Shown piece by piece: positions 20,401-30,694 of a DNA stretch of 64,000 nt. The first letter of the stretch is position 1; each line of letters begins with the position of its first letter. This DNA comes from Lithodes maja (taxonomy: Eukaryota > Arthropoda > Malacostraca > Decapoda > Lithodidae). The stretch is from positions 34,323 to 98,322 of the forward strand of contig JBAKBP010007601.1 of NCBI GenBank assembly GCA_037953745.1, read 5' to 3'. Position numbers and translations under genes: made by a program. The notes below the pieces were generated by a model, which was given only the letters and a program-made list of their open reading frames with translations, made no database searches and was not told the DNA's origin.

Positions 20401-21291
20401 CGGGAAAGCTGCAGTAGATGGCGACACCTCCACTTGTCGGTAGTGTCCAGTACTCTCCATATTGAAGACTTCAGTCTGGTACACCTGCACTAACGCTTCC
20501 AAGTTTAGTGGAGAGTCGCTTAGTTGTCGTCTTAAGATTTCCCTTAGGGGAGAGGGTATCTTATTCAAGATATTCACACTAAATATCTCCTCCTTGGTGA
20601 CGGCCATTGTCTCCATACTTCGGAGGAGGCTCTCAAAGGAGGCATAGTACTCCTTTAGGTCCGCCACATCATAGGATGGAGGATCTAGTGTGAAGAATTT
20701 GGTAATTAAAGCGGTCTTGATGACTTCCACTCTCCCGTAAGTTCTCTTCAGCAACTCCACTGCAGACTCGTAGCTGGTAGCTTCTAGCTTGTACCCATCG
20801 ACTAACTTCAATGCCTCCCCTTTCAATTGACCACGGAGATATGTGAACCTTTGGATGGATGTGAGCGTTTGATTATGATGGACGGAACACTCAAAAATAT
20901 CCCAAAATCCAGTCCAGGTAGCCGAATCCCCGGAAAAGGTAGGCAAAGTAAGCTTCGGCAGGTTAAAACCAGTCGCCTTTGGTGTACCGGTATCCTTAAC
21001 AGAGGTTGTTTCTTGGGTGGAAGATAGTCTGGCTAATGCGGTATTAACGTCCTCAAAGTACACAAGATCTGCCGACATTTCTTCTTCCACATCGTCAGTA
21101 ACCGTCAATAAACCATATACCTGCTGAGCATAACTATCATAAGTAGCTAGCGATTTAGTAACAGTAGCAAATTTACCTTTTCTCTGATCAGCCGTGGCAC
21201 TTATTAAAAATTCATCAAGATCTCTTAAACATCTATTTAAACTTCCCTTCATCCCTCCCTTAAGAATCTTAAGTTTCTTCAAATCTGTCAT
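17371..21291 (-). CDS. BEL/Pao gag-protease-RT-RNase H polyprotein
   Basis: 1306 codons, intact. Gag (about residues 1-300) has the LPKLTLPTFSGDSATWTGFW block. Cys/His clusters follow at about 312-377 (CKLCSVHGHLWYQC, CTSCLARDHFNSTC, CKYCKGKHWFSLC) for RNA packaging. An aspartic-protease-like segment starts near 440 (TLLDQCSQRSFV). The reverse transcriptase (about 735-930) contains IVYDCSAKSSD, WVADIEKAFLMLQL and an active-site YVDN at about residue 864, in place of the canonical YxDD. RNase H-like sequence (LHAFSDASNSAYGTAIY) is at about 1030, followed by the Pao-type connection. The first ATG is chosen because the leader upstream has stops. The frame ends at 17371 inside the integrase junction, one base out of phase with the next frame. 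Confidence 0.95.
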   Translation of the reverse strand: MTDLKKLKILKGGMKGSLNRCLRDLDEFLISATADQRKGKFATVTKSLATYDSYAQQVYGLLTVTDDVEEEMSADLVYFEDVNTALARLSSTQETTSVKDTGTPKATGFNLPKLTLPTFSGDSATWTGFWDIFECSVHHNQTLTSIQRFTYLRGQLKGEALKLVDGYKLEATSYESAVELLKRTYGRVEVIKTALITKFFTLDPPSYDVADLKEYYASFESLLRSMETMAVTKEEIFSVNILNKIPSPLREILRRQLSDSPLNLEALVQVYQTEVFNMESTGHYRQVEVSPSTAAFPVQTSPKQKRPISLGCKLCSVHGHLWYQCPKYPKATQKISKAKSLKLCTSCLARDHFNSTCTNSYIKPCKYCKGKHWFSLCTQSDRHDGKEKGRTPKESHEKSKSEGDKVSAMSIASRECQLLPTMMLPVVGSNNNTIMTRTLLDQCSQRSFVLRSSLPQLKCTSKGQENLRLHGFTGEIDSSDYDIVEISYVYRKKVCPIKAVVVDTLPSFYIASEIQPHLKYLRSKGYKLADDQLSANNGIMLLVGADYYYDLVHPGYRRVDKLIMLPTIQGYAISGSYATSSQDTQVEVVTVLKVAVSPIDKYIRPNVPDNTCTDIDKLWDLDNIGIDPHELDRESKLALSSYEETVTYDSGRGQYVVRLPWNDNKSKLPTNFHLALGRLRGLQKQFVKDPSYCETYAAVLAEQVQRGFVERVDLSEYGDNIHYLAHHGIKKDSSTTPVRIVYDCSAKSSDRSYSLNDCLYTGPSLVSDLAQIMLRFRCHKFAWVADIEKAFLMLQLHREDRDSTRFLWPRDPMDLDSEYLVYRFRVVLFGATCSQFLLNATILRHLEEAGLDPDFKNEIKQGIYVDNLQGTGDNEDLLLKRCWEIRDIFAKAHLYLREWATNSDLLKGQFASDGVATENSEVKFLGHKWDTTTDCISFCHTPCGSELMTKRNCLSLSARLFDPLGFLLPVTIRARMFLQQLWRLKLDWDTPLPIELQDTWWLIRSDLSTCCKVQLNRQVISGKQVDLHAFSDASNSAYGTAIYICNGSEATLAIAKAKVAPIKKITVPKLELSALLLSARLIKFTLDAYTDILQINNVYVWSDSQIALSWVHSQKVLPVYVSNRTDEIHDLVPTATFRYVSTRDNPSDIISRGISAQQFMSSSIWWHGPPWLTSPTEWPQDFRDYISDPSSRPQDDVLSSSNVSTTHQDNKLVEWERYGSYDQVIRVFAWIYRFINNMRSRAHGSFLSEDSKHIRLHELRSAEAKLICLVQKESYPTEHQNPEQGVKGQTLKLNEAARIIYGRRHY

Positions 21292-21951
21292 CTTTAAGGT
21301 CTAAATTTAAGCAACTTAAATTACAATGAGGTCAGACTACAAACTGTTAATCGAAAGAAAGGGTAAGGTGAAGCACTAATTATTATTATAAGCCCTTTAT
21401 AGGTAAGCCTAGCTGGTTAAGCTACAATCATGAGGTCTGACTATTAACTGTCAATCGCTTAGGAATCAACAAAGACAGACACTCATGACCGCCACTGTAA
21501 GCAACTAGGCCTAGGCTAATATAAAATTAATATAAAAAGTCACATGAGAACCCTCCCCACAGCAAAAGGAAAATGAGTCCCACAACGACAACACAACTAA
21601 CACCACAGGCACACCACCAAAGCGAAATGAAAGCCACCACAGACACCTGCAGGCCTAGACTGCCTAGCCTAGCCTAGGAGCGCGAAATGGCGCCCTACTA
21701 AATACCCCAACCCCAATCTGCAGCCCAGCTAACCCACCAAAAAACGCCAAGGTTCACACGCCCAACAAAACCAGGAAACAAGGCCCAAAAAAGATAGAGA
21801 CGGCGTCCATGCGAAAAAAAAAACACGAGGGAAGAAGCTGGGACAAATCTAGGGAAACGGTAGTCGGCCAACAACGCGCGAGGCGGCAGCCATTTGTAAC
21901 CCCACAAGCGTCAAGGAAGTAAACAAAACGGGACTACGGTAATATCCTGAG

Positions 21952-21965
21952 GGCACGAAGGACCA
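21952..21965 (-). promoter_or_regulatory. BEL primer-binding site, tRNA-Tyr-like
   Basis: Five bases inside the 5' LTR the minus strand reads TGGTCCTTCGTGCC. The first ten bases are complementary to the CGAAGGACCA 3' end of eukaryotic tRNA-Tyr. Identification relies on my knowledge of tRNA-Tyr ends; the TGG start and position are seen directly. Confidence 0.65.
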
Positions 21966-21970
21966 ATATT

Positions 21971-22542
21971 TGTCGGGAATCTATTGAACGGTTAACTTAT
22001 GGGTCACTGGTACCTGATTATCCCAACAAATAGTATTATATAAAATAGTAATTTATATTTACCAACGAGGTATTCGTCGATGGGTTTAATCCAGTCCCCC
22101 ACAAACGGCTAGTTCAATTGCATGACATGTAGGAATGTTAACATAATACAATATCATACAATGAACTTAGCTTAGAGGACTGGTGATGTAGGACTGTTGT
22201 TATCTTTAGTTGTAGCACATGGTGAACTGTGGGTTGAGTCAGAGCCGGGGGAGGAGATGTTAATGTTATGGTGTTGATTGAGAGACTGAGGGCCGGCGTC
22301 CGATCGCTTCGCGAAATTACATATGGCTGCCGGCTCATAATAATTATAACCCATAACTTGGTTTCATAATACATCTAGAGCTGATGTAGATATTTATACA
22401 TTACAGTTAATATTTAACCTAACTTAAGAATAAACTACAATACACAAAGAACCAGCCGAAATCGTACATGCGATACGATACCGCCAAATTCAAATGTCCT
22501 AATGGACCTAAAACTGTCGGGATCATTACCCTATTCCCGACA
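21971..22542 (-). repeat. BEL 5' LTR (promoter-bearing)
   Basis: Same length and sequence, as far as I can read, as 15320-15891. Transcription would start within it and run to lower coordinates. The 60-78 codon frames found in both LTRs are incidental. Confidence 0.97.
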
Positions 22543-23510
22543 GTTACTGTTGGCTTCATCTAAGTCATCTGAATCAGTTGAACTATTATCATCATCAAGG
22601 TTACTGTTGGCTTCATCTGTCATCTGAATCAGTTGAACTACTATCATCATCAAGGTTACTGTTGGCTTCATCTAAGTCATCTGAATCAGTTGAACTACTA
22701 TCATCATCAAGGTTACTGTTGGCTTCATCTAAGTCATCTGAATCAGTTGAACTACTATCATCATCAAGGTTACGGTTGGCTTCATCTGTCATCTGAATCA
22801 GTTGAACTACTATCATCATCAAGGTTACTGTTGGCTTCATCTAAGTCATATGAATCAGTTGAACTACTATCATCATAAAGGTTACTGTTGGCTTCATCTA
22901 AGTCATCTGAATCAGTTAAACTACTATCATCATCAAGGTTACTGTTGGCTTCATCTAAGTCATCTGAATCAGTTGAACTACTATCATCATCAAGGTTACT
23001 GTTGGCTTCATCTAACTCATCTGAATCAGTTGAACTACTACCATCATAAAGGTTACTGTTGGCTTCATCTAACTCATCTGAATCAGTTGAACTACTATCA
23101 TCATCAAGATTACTCTTGGCTTCATCTAAGTCATCTGAATCAGTTGAACTACTATCATCATAAAGGTTACTGTTGGCTTCATCTAAGTCATCTGAATCAG
23201 TTAAACTACTATCATCATCAAGGTTACTGTTGGCTTCATCTAAGTCATCTAAATCAGTTGAACTACTATCATCATCAAGGTTACTGTTGGCTTCATCTAA
23301 CTCATCTGAATCAGTTGAACTACTATCATCATAAAGGTTACTGTTGGCTTCATCTAAGTCATCTGAATCAGTTGAACTACTATCATCATCAAGGTTACCG
23401 TTGGCTTCATCTAAGTCATCTGAATCAGTTGAACTACTATCATCATAAAGGTTACTGTTGGCTTCATCTAAGTCATCTGAATCAGTTGAACTACTATCAT
23501 CATAAAGGTT
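22543..23510 (-). repeat. Acidic-repeat array, 57-bp units, about 17 copies
   Basis: Regular 57-bp (19-codon) unit: minus strand DSSSTDSDDLDEANSNLDD. The unit length is a multiple of three, so the frame holds for 261 codons, with only conservative changes such as Y for D, K for N and L for S. The plus strand is also stop-free (LNQLNYYHHQGYCWLHLSH) and should not be counted as a gene. It is bounded by the BEL TSD on the left and the CR1 element on the right. Confidence 0.93.
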
Positions 23511-23528
23511 CTCCAGCTTTGTCTTGCT

Positions 23529-24362
23529 TTGCAGGAAAGGCTGGACAATGTGGAGCAGGAGATTCAATGTCTAAAAGATGAAAACTTGGCCTTGAAACTA
23601 GCCATGGTGGAGAAGAGTGAGGCTAGTTTTCCTAGGGATCGTGAAACTCTCTGGAAAGTGGTTGCGACAAGTGCAACGACCTGCAAGCTGAAAAGGGACC
23701 CACTCAAGACCAGCAACGAGTTCATCACCTTACCTGATGAGTGTGATGGAGAACAAGTGAAGGATAGCGAGAATGGGAGTGATAGCGAGGTTGGGAGTGT
23801 TTCCAGGGGCGAGGAAAACACGAGTAAGGGAGGTAAGGAAACTACAAATAAAGGTAAGTGTAAGCTTATCAATGTTGTTGGAGATTCTATGGTTAGGTAT
23901 TTAGGTGACAATCTCTCTACCAAAGTTAAGAAGCTGGAGTGTCTCCCCGGGGCAGGTATAGGTAGAGTTTGTTAGAGATTGGAGGACGTCATTGACGACT
24001 TTGGAGATAAACCCATAGTCGTACTTAGTGCAGGTAGCAATGATGTGGGAAAGCTTACCAGTGTTGAACTGCGTAAGTTGTATAGGGTAGCCTTAGATAA
24101 GATTAGGATGAAGGGTGGGATTCCCATTGCTTGTTCTATCTTGCCAAGAAGAGGTGTCAGACGTGAATGGTTGTCCAGAGCAATTGGTTTTAATTGCTGG
24201 CTGGCAAAGCTGTGCAAAGAGTTGTCATTACCATTCATAGACAACTGGAGCCTCTACTACGGTAACGATAGCTTGTACGCAAGGGACGGGGTGCATTTAA
24301 GTAGGAAAGGGATAGGGATGCTAGGAAAGTTAGTTGATAGAGCAGTTGAGGTGGGGTTTTAA
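23529..24362 (+). CDS. CR1-like ORF1 protein with SGNH esterase domain
   Basis: The N-terminus (ERLDNVEQEIQCLKDENLAL) is a short coiled coil. A charged linker follows. Then comes an SGNH-type esterase fold: VVGDSMVRYLG carries the GDS serine, VVLSAGSNDVG the Asn block and YARDGVHLSRKG the Asp-His block. CR1/L2-type LINEs are known to encode ORF1 proteins with such an esterase. One in-frame TAG (23973-23975, after GIGRVC) splits the frame into 148 and 127 codons; everything else is open. The first ATG (23529) follows the 5' end closely; a few N-terminal residues may be missing. Confidence 0.85.
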
Positions 24363-24593
24363 ATTGGAAATGCCCCATCAAAAGAAAACAAAATAAATTA
24401 GGTGATAGAAAAAATAGTCAGGAAAGGAAATTAGATGTTACTAATAACAGTGAAACAATAGGTGACAATGCAGTAATAGAAGTTAGTCATATAAATAGTG
24501 GTACAATATCTACCTTAGTACAAGATAATAACAAGTCAAATAGATACTAATAGAAGAAAAGTAGGTCCACCAGACACCAGTAAAAGAAATACA

Positions 24594-26231
24594 TTGAGAT
24601 TATATTACACAAACTGTAGGAGTTTATGTAATAAAATGAACGAACTTAGAGCACTTGTTAGCAATGAAAATATAGACATAATAGCGCTTACTGAAACATG
24701 GATTAATACAGAATCCAAGCATTTTTTAGCAGAATTTGATATACCAGGATATAGTTTGTTTAAATATGACCGAACAAGTAGGCGGGGCGGCGGTATAGCA
24801 GTGTTTGTCAGGAGTTCATTAAAATGCTGTACTAAATCAGGTATTAGGCTAAATAATGATAACGAAAGTGTTTGGGTAGAGGTTAGCGAAGGTAGCGAGA
24901 CCATAGTTATTGGAGTAATTTATAGACCACCAAATATGAGTAGAAATGAAGGTAAATCTTTATGGCAGGAAGTGAAAATAGCATCAAGGTTTAGCAATGT
25001 GTGCATTATGGGGGATTTAAATTTTCCGAAGATAGATTGGCAGCATCAGATCGGCGACTCAGATTCTGAGGAGTTTATTGAGGCGGTACAAGATAGTTTT
25101 TTATTTCAATTCATTGACTCACCGACTAGAGGTAATAATATCCTTGATTTAGTTCTCAGTGATAATGAACATATGATAAATAATGTTGAGATAGGGGACC
25201 AACTAGGAAATAGTGATCACAAATCTATTTATTTTAATATACAATGGACAGGAAATGCTAAAGAGAATCCGTCACTTATCCCAGATTTCAGAAAAGCCGA
25301 TTATGGTGGGATAAGAAGAGCCTTAAGGGTGGACCCTATTGTTAAACAATTAAGTCAGGATAAGCCAGAGTTAAGCTGACAGCTACATATGAACAGTTTA
25401 TTTCTTCACTTCACATTGCGCAAAATAAATATATCCCCAAAAGAAGATTTAGATCGATACAGAACCAACCAAAATGGATGAATAATAAACTAATAGATCT
25501 TATAGGAAAAAGGAAAGGAATATATAGAAAAATTAAGAAAGGCGAAACTCACCTACTTATTTACTATCAGACTCGATCAAGACAGGTCAAAAAGGAAATT
25601 AGGAAAGCAAAAAGAAATTATGAAATAAGGATAGCCAACAACTCAAAAAATAACCGTAAAGCTTTTTACCAACTATATAAATCTAAAGTTAGAAATGTAA
25701 TAGGCCCCCTTAAAACTTCGATAGGAGAAATGACAGAAAATTATTTAGAAATGTGCAGTACATTAAATAGTCAGTTTCTATCCGTTTTCACTAATGAAAA
25801 TTTGGCACAGATTCCAGAAGTCAGTAAGGTATATAGCGATAGTATAGAAAATAGGTTAAGTACGGTTACTATAAGTAGAAATGATGTGCTTAAGGAAATT
25901 GACAGACTGAAGCCTCAGAAATCACCTGGTCCTGATGAGGTATATGCTAGAGTATTTAAAGAATGCAGAGATGAGTTAAGTTACCCATTAACATTTCTTT
26001 TTAACAAGTCATTAGAAACAGGTATAGTTCCAGAAGCTTGGAAGCTTGTAAATGTAGTTCCGATCTTCAAAAAAGGTGATAAATCCATAGCATCAAATTA
26101 TCGTCCCATTAGTCTCACTTCAACCATAGGAAAGCTACTAGAGTCAATTATTGCTAGGAAAATGAGAAACCACTTAGAAACATTCAACTTAATCAATTCT
26201 TCTCAGCATGGATTCACTCAGGGACGTTCTT
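24594..26231 (+). pseudogene. CR1-like ORF2: endonuclease and start of RT
   Basis: The endonuclease nicks the target and the RT copies the RNA. RLYYTNCRSLCNKMNELRAL, DIIALTETWI, SRRGGGIAVFV, CIMGDLNFPKIDW and GNSDHKSIYF are the ordered endonuclease blocks, including the catalytic Glu, Asp and SDH. A frameshift near 25378 separates this from the basic linker (KYIPKRRFRSIQNQPKWMN) and the RT start: KPQKSPGPDEVYARVFKE, SNYRPISLTSTIGKLLESII and SSQHGFTQGRS, where the nested LINE cuts in. Reading resumes at 29005. Confidence 0.88.
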
Positions 26232-28994
26232 CTATCTATCTATCTATTGCCTGACGCCGTGATCCCCGAAGGGGTGGCCACGAACGAACCGCCCCCATGC
26301 ACCTCTGTCCCCAGTCAGTCGACGCCCCTCCCCCCAACCAGCACCGCCTTCATTCATGTAGTTCCTCACTCCATCCTTCCACCTCATATTCGGTCTACCT
26401 CTCCCCCTCTGTCCCTCCACCTCGCTCTCGTACACCCTCTTAGTCATTCTCTCGCTTTCCATACGTTCCATATGGCCGAACCATCTCAAGTTGTTCCTTT
26501 TCACACTTTCCAGCACATCTACCTCCACACCACACCTCCTTCTTACTTCCTCATTAGTCTGTCTTTCCCTCCATGTAATTCCGCACGCACTCCTTAAGTA
26601 ATTCATTTCCACTGCTCTCACTCTTGGTCTGAGTCTCTCAACCAACGTCCATGCTTCGCTTCCGTAAGTCAGTGTCGGGATTACCACACTGTCATGCAAG
26701 GACTTCTTCACTTCCATACTGACCACCCTATTTCTTGTTACTGCTTTTAGACGTTCCTACAACCCTCTTCCCCTGTTGTACCCTCTCCCGCACCTCTTCA
26801 TCCATAGTCCCATCTTTACTCAACACACTGCCCAGATACTTAAAAGAGTTGACGATCTCCATAGCCTGACCGTTCAGCTTCACCTCACACTCTGTGACTT
26901 CACCCCTTTCGAAGACCATAACCTTGCTCTTCCCCGTATTTACCTTCAAATTCCGTTTTTCGCACACTGTTCCAAACTCATTTACCAGACCCTGCAACTC
27001 CCTCTATTATCACTCATCAGAACTGTATCATCCGCAAACAGCAGTATAGGTAGCTTCCACTCAATTCTCTCCCTTTTCAGCGATACACCAACATCCACTG
27101 CTCTTGATAGTATTTCTTTCATAACTCCATCCATATATACAGTAAACAACCACGGGGACATCACACACCCCTGTTTCAAACCAACATTCAGGTCAAAGAA
27201 CTCGCTCTGCTCACTCTCCACACGTACTGCCGCCTTTGCACCCTCATACATGCTCTTCACTGCTTTCAGCAACTTGCCCTCTACTCCGTATATTCTAAGT
27301 ACTTTCCACAAACCTTCTCTATCCACTCTGTCATAGGCCTTCTCCAAGTCCATAAAGGCAACATACACCTTTTGTTTCTTTTCCAGATACTTCTCCACAA
27401 CACAATTCAGGGTAAAAATCTGATCTACACATCCTCTTCCCTTCCTAAAGCCTCCCTGCTCGTCGCCTATCCATTTCTCCGTTCTCACTCTCACTCTCTC
27501 AATCACTACCCTACTGTATACCTTCCCTACTACGCTTAGAAGACATATTCCTCGGTGGTTACCACACACTCCTCTTTCCCCTTTGCCCTTATATAGGGGG
27601 ACTATTATGCCAGTCTTCCAGTCATCGGGTGCACTCCCCTTCTCCCATGCTAGTTTGCACATTTTCCATACCCATTCTATCACTATCTCACCACCATACC
27701 TCAACATTTCCCCACACACTCCATCTGTTCCTGGTGCTTTCCCCAACTTCACTCTTTTCATGGCTTCCCACACTTCTGACCTCCTGATCCCCACCTCCTC
27801 CTCCACTACTTCTCTTCTTCTCCCTCCCATACCATATCCAGCTATGTTTGCTGGCTCTTCATTCCTTTCATTTAGCAACTCACTGAAGTACTCCCTCCAT
27901 CTTTCGACTCTCTCTTGCTTCTCGGCTAGCATTCTCCCATTCTTATCTTTCACACCCTTACTGTTTCCCTTGCTACCTTCCCTAACTTTCTTGACTTCTT
28001 TCCAGAACAGTTTCTTACTCTCCCTCCATTTTACACTCAGATTCCTTCCAAATTCCTCATCTACTCTTCTCTTACTTTCCTTCACTACTCTCTTCACCAC
28101 CCTCTTACTCTCCACGTACCTCGCTCGTTTCTGTCTCTCGGAATCTTCATTCCCTCTACTACCCAACCACTCTCTATATGCTTTCTTCTTTTCTTCCACA
28201 GCTATTCTTACCTCTTCTGTCCACCATGCTGTACCTTTCACTCCCCTCCCTCTTCTCCTCACTCCACACACCTCCTCACATGCTGCACAGATCTCATCCT
28301 TAAACACCTTGCTCATCTCCTCCACTTCCTCCATAACTTCCAGGTCGAACCCACCTAGTCGTCTTTCCACTGCTCTCCTGTACTCCTCCCTGACTTCCTC
28401 CTCCTGCAACCTCTCCACCCTCCTCACCATTCCACCCTCCTCTCGCCTCCCTCCCGCTCTCCTCACCCACTTCTTTTGTATCCTAACCTTAGCTACCACT
28501 ACATAATGATCAGACAGACCCCCTCCAATACCCCTATACACCCTAGCATCCATCACAGATTTCTTCATTCGTTCACCCACACATACATAATCAATCAATG
28601 ACTTTCGTTCCACCACTGTCTTATCCTTCATCGTCAACATCCGTTTCCACGTGTACCTGTGGATCATTCTGTGTCGGAAGAAGGTGTTGGCTATCCACAG
28701 CCTCCTCCCCACACATACGTCCACAAGTGCACTACCATTCTCATTCACCTCTGATGGTACCCCCCACCCTCCCACCACTCCCTCAACTTTCCTATCACCC
28801 ACCTTACCATTCATATCCCCAATCAGAAATATTCTTTCGTTCTTGTCAAACTTCTCCAGGCACGCCTCCACATTCATCCAGAACTCCTCTTTCTTTCTTT
28901 CAAGTATATCCTCTGTCGGGGCATACACGCATACAATCACCCACGTTTGTATTCCTACTTTCATTCTCACCCACACAATCCTTGAACCCACAGA
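26232..28994 (-). mobile_element. RTE-like LINE nested in CR1, TSD GGACGTTCTT
   Basis: Flanked by the 10-bp direct repeat GGACGTTCTT (26222-26231 and 28995-29004). On the minus strand it runs from a truncated endonuclease to a 3' end with a TAGA-type tail (26232-26248). Excising it with one TSD copy rejoins the CR1 RT at HGFTQGRSCLTNLL. Same family as 6931-8290. Confidence 0.95.
26244..28991 (-). CDS. RTE-like endonuclease-RT polyprotein, two 1-base indels
   Basis: From 28991: the endonuclease with VCVYAPTEDILERKKEEFW, FLIGDMNGKVGD, KSLIDYVCVGERM and GLSDHYVVVAK (SDH catalytic). Then comes a basic linker and the RT with KLGKAPGTDGVCGEML, NHRGICLLSVVGKVYSRVV, FMDLEKAYDRVDREGLWKV, GLKQGCVMSPWLFTVYMDG and LLFADDTVLMSD. 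Compared with the copy at 6931, one base is missing near 27003 and one is extra near 26748, so the frame is lost then regained. The tail is the RTE-type NNLRWFGHMERM/RGRGRP region. The 5' endonuclease start is absent. RTE elements use no RNase H, and none is seen. Confidence 0.9.
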
Positions 28995-29004
28995 GGACGT
29001 TCTT

Positions 29005-30480
29005 GCCTTACTAATTTGCTTAGCTTTTTCTCAGAGGTATATGAAGCAGTAGATAATGACAAATCATATGATATTATATAATTAGATTTCAGTAAAGCTT
29101 TCGACAGAGTCCCTCATGAGAGATTGATGAGAAAGGTTGAGGCGCATGGAATAGGTGGGGCGTTGTTAGGATGGATTAGGTCATGGCTAATTGGTAGGAA
29201 GCAGAGAGTCAGCATAAATGGTACTAAGTCAGAGTGGGGATCAGTCAAGAGTGGTGTCCCCCAGGGATCTGTATTGGGTCCTCTGTTATTTATCATATAC
29301 ATAAATGACCTTGATTTAGGTATAACTAGTAGGATAAGTAAATTCGCAGATGATACCAAAATAGGGAGACCAATAGAGTCAGATAGCGACAGAGAGTGCC
29401 TCCAAAGGGATCTACAGTAGATACCTTACACGAATGGTCAGTAAAGCGGCAGATGAATTTTAACATTGACAAATGCAAGGTATTAAAGATAGGGAAGACG
29501 AATACTAATGCAAAATATAAACTAGATAATGCTGAATTAGAAAACTCAGACTGCGAGAAAGATTTGGGTGTGTGGAGCAGTCAAAAGTGGTGTCCCCCAG
29601 GGATCGGTATTAGGTCCCCTGTTGTTTCTTATATACATAAATGACCTAGATTTAGGTATAACTAGTAGGATAAGTAAATTCGCAGACGATACTAAAATGG
29701 GGAGATCAATTGATTCAGATAGCGATATAGAGTGCCTCCAAAGGGATCTAGATACCTTACATGAATGGTCAGTAAATTGGCAGATGAAGTTTAACATTGA
29801 CAAATGCAAGGTATTAAAGATAGGGAAGATGCAAACAAATGTTAAATATAAACTAGCTAATTTAGAATTAGAAAATTCAGACTGCAAGAAAGATCTAGGT
29901 GTGTTTGTTAGCAACGATTTGAAACCTAGAAAACAGTGTATAAGCGTACGTAACAAGGCAAACAGGATTCTGGGGTTCATCTCAAGGAGTGTGAGTAACA
30001 GAACTGCCGATGTTATCTTGAAACTTTACTTGTCATTAGTGAGACCTCATATGGATTATGCTGTCCAATTTTGGTGTCATTACAGAATGGATATAGATTC
30101 CTTGGAGAGAGTACAGCGAAGAATGACAAAAATGATTCATAATATTAGAAATCTACCATATGAAGAAAGGTTGAACAAATTAGGCTTATATTTGTTAGAA
30201 AGACGCAGAGTTAGAGGGGATATGATAGAAGTGTTCAAGTGGTTCAGTGGGGTAAATAAAGGAGACATGAAAAATGTACTGAAGCTCAGTGATAGCGAAA
30301 GAACTCGAACAAATGGTTATAAATTAGATTAATTTCGTTTCAGAAAAGATATAGGCAAATATTGGTTTGGTAACAGAGTTGTAGATGGGTGGAATAGGCT
30401 ACCAAGTGATATAGTGGGATCAAGAATGATAGGGAGCTTTAAGATAAAATTAGATAGGCATATGGACGAGATGGGTTGGG
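29005..30480 (+). pseudogene. CR1-like RT core and C-terminus, with internal duplication
   Basis: Continues the CR1 ORF2. DFSKAFDRVPHERLMRKVEA, WGSVKSGVPQGSVLGPLLF and ISKFADDTK (catalytic FADD) are followed by DIDKCKVLKIGK. At 29573 the sequence jumps back and repeats the segment from the VKSGVPQGS block (29243-29573 and again 29579-29903) with scattered differences. It then continues through RNKANRILGFISRSV, LERVQRRMTKMIHNIR and the terminal region. There is an in-frame stop near 29080 and another at the 5-base insertion near 29417, so the RT is dead. The 3' untranslated region runs to 30694. Confidence 0.88.
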
Positions 30481-30694
30481 TGTGAGGGGGATCTACCATG
30501 TGTGGGCCAATCGGCGCTCAGCAGACCCCCGTTATCTTGTGTTAATCTCTGACCGTTTTGGTGGGGTCAGTACTCAAGGTATTAGTGAGTTGGGCCTATA
30601 ATTGGGCCTTGTAATTGGGGTTGGGTGTGACAGGGATCTGCCTTGTATGGGCCGATCGGCTTTTTGCAGACTCCCATTTTCTTATGTTCTTATG

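Larger units (their letters stand above)
15320..22542 (-). mobile_element. BEL/Pao LTR retrotransposon, complete, recent
   Basis: It has two 572-bp LTRs (15320-15891, 21971-22542) that read the same throughout on inspection, with 10-bp inverted ends TGTCGGGAAT...ATTCCCGACA. A 5-bp TSD, GTTAC (15315-15319 and 22543-22547), is the size expected for BEL/Pao. Transcription is on the minus strand: leader of about 680 bp, gag-protease-RT-RNase H (21291-17371), integrase (17411-15957). It sits inside the acidic repeat array. Matching LTRs mean it inserted recently. Confidence 0.97.
23511..30694 (+). mobile_element. CR1-like LINE with ORF1 esterase, carrying a nested LINE
   Basis: Inserted in the acidic array between AAAGGTT and ACTGTTGGC, units that join perfectly if it is removed. 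It has ORF1 (23529-24362), ORF2 endonuclease (24594 on) and RT, and a 3' end with the 8-bp repeat TTCTTATG (30679-30694), as CR1/L2 elements have. A long target duplication is absent, also usual for CR1. It is interrupted by an RTE-like LINE (26232-28994) and contains an internal duplication of the RT core (29243-29573 and 29579-29903). Confidence 0.88.

Noticed and set aside
22802..23581. 259-codon plus-strand frame (LNQLNYYHHQGYCWLHLSH)
   Set aside because: Antisense of the acidic array. The opposite strand has the consistent acidic composition, bridging non-repeat segments and a splice acceptor.
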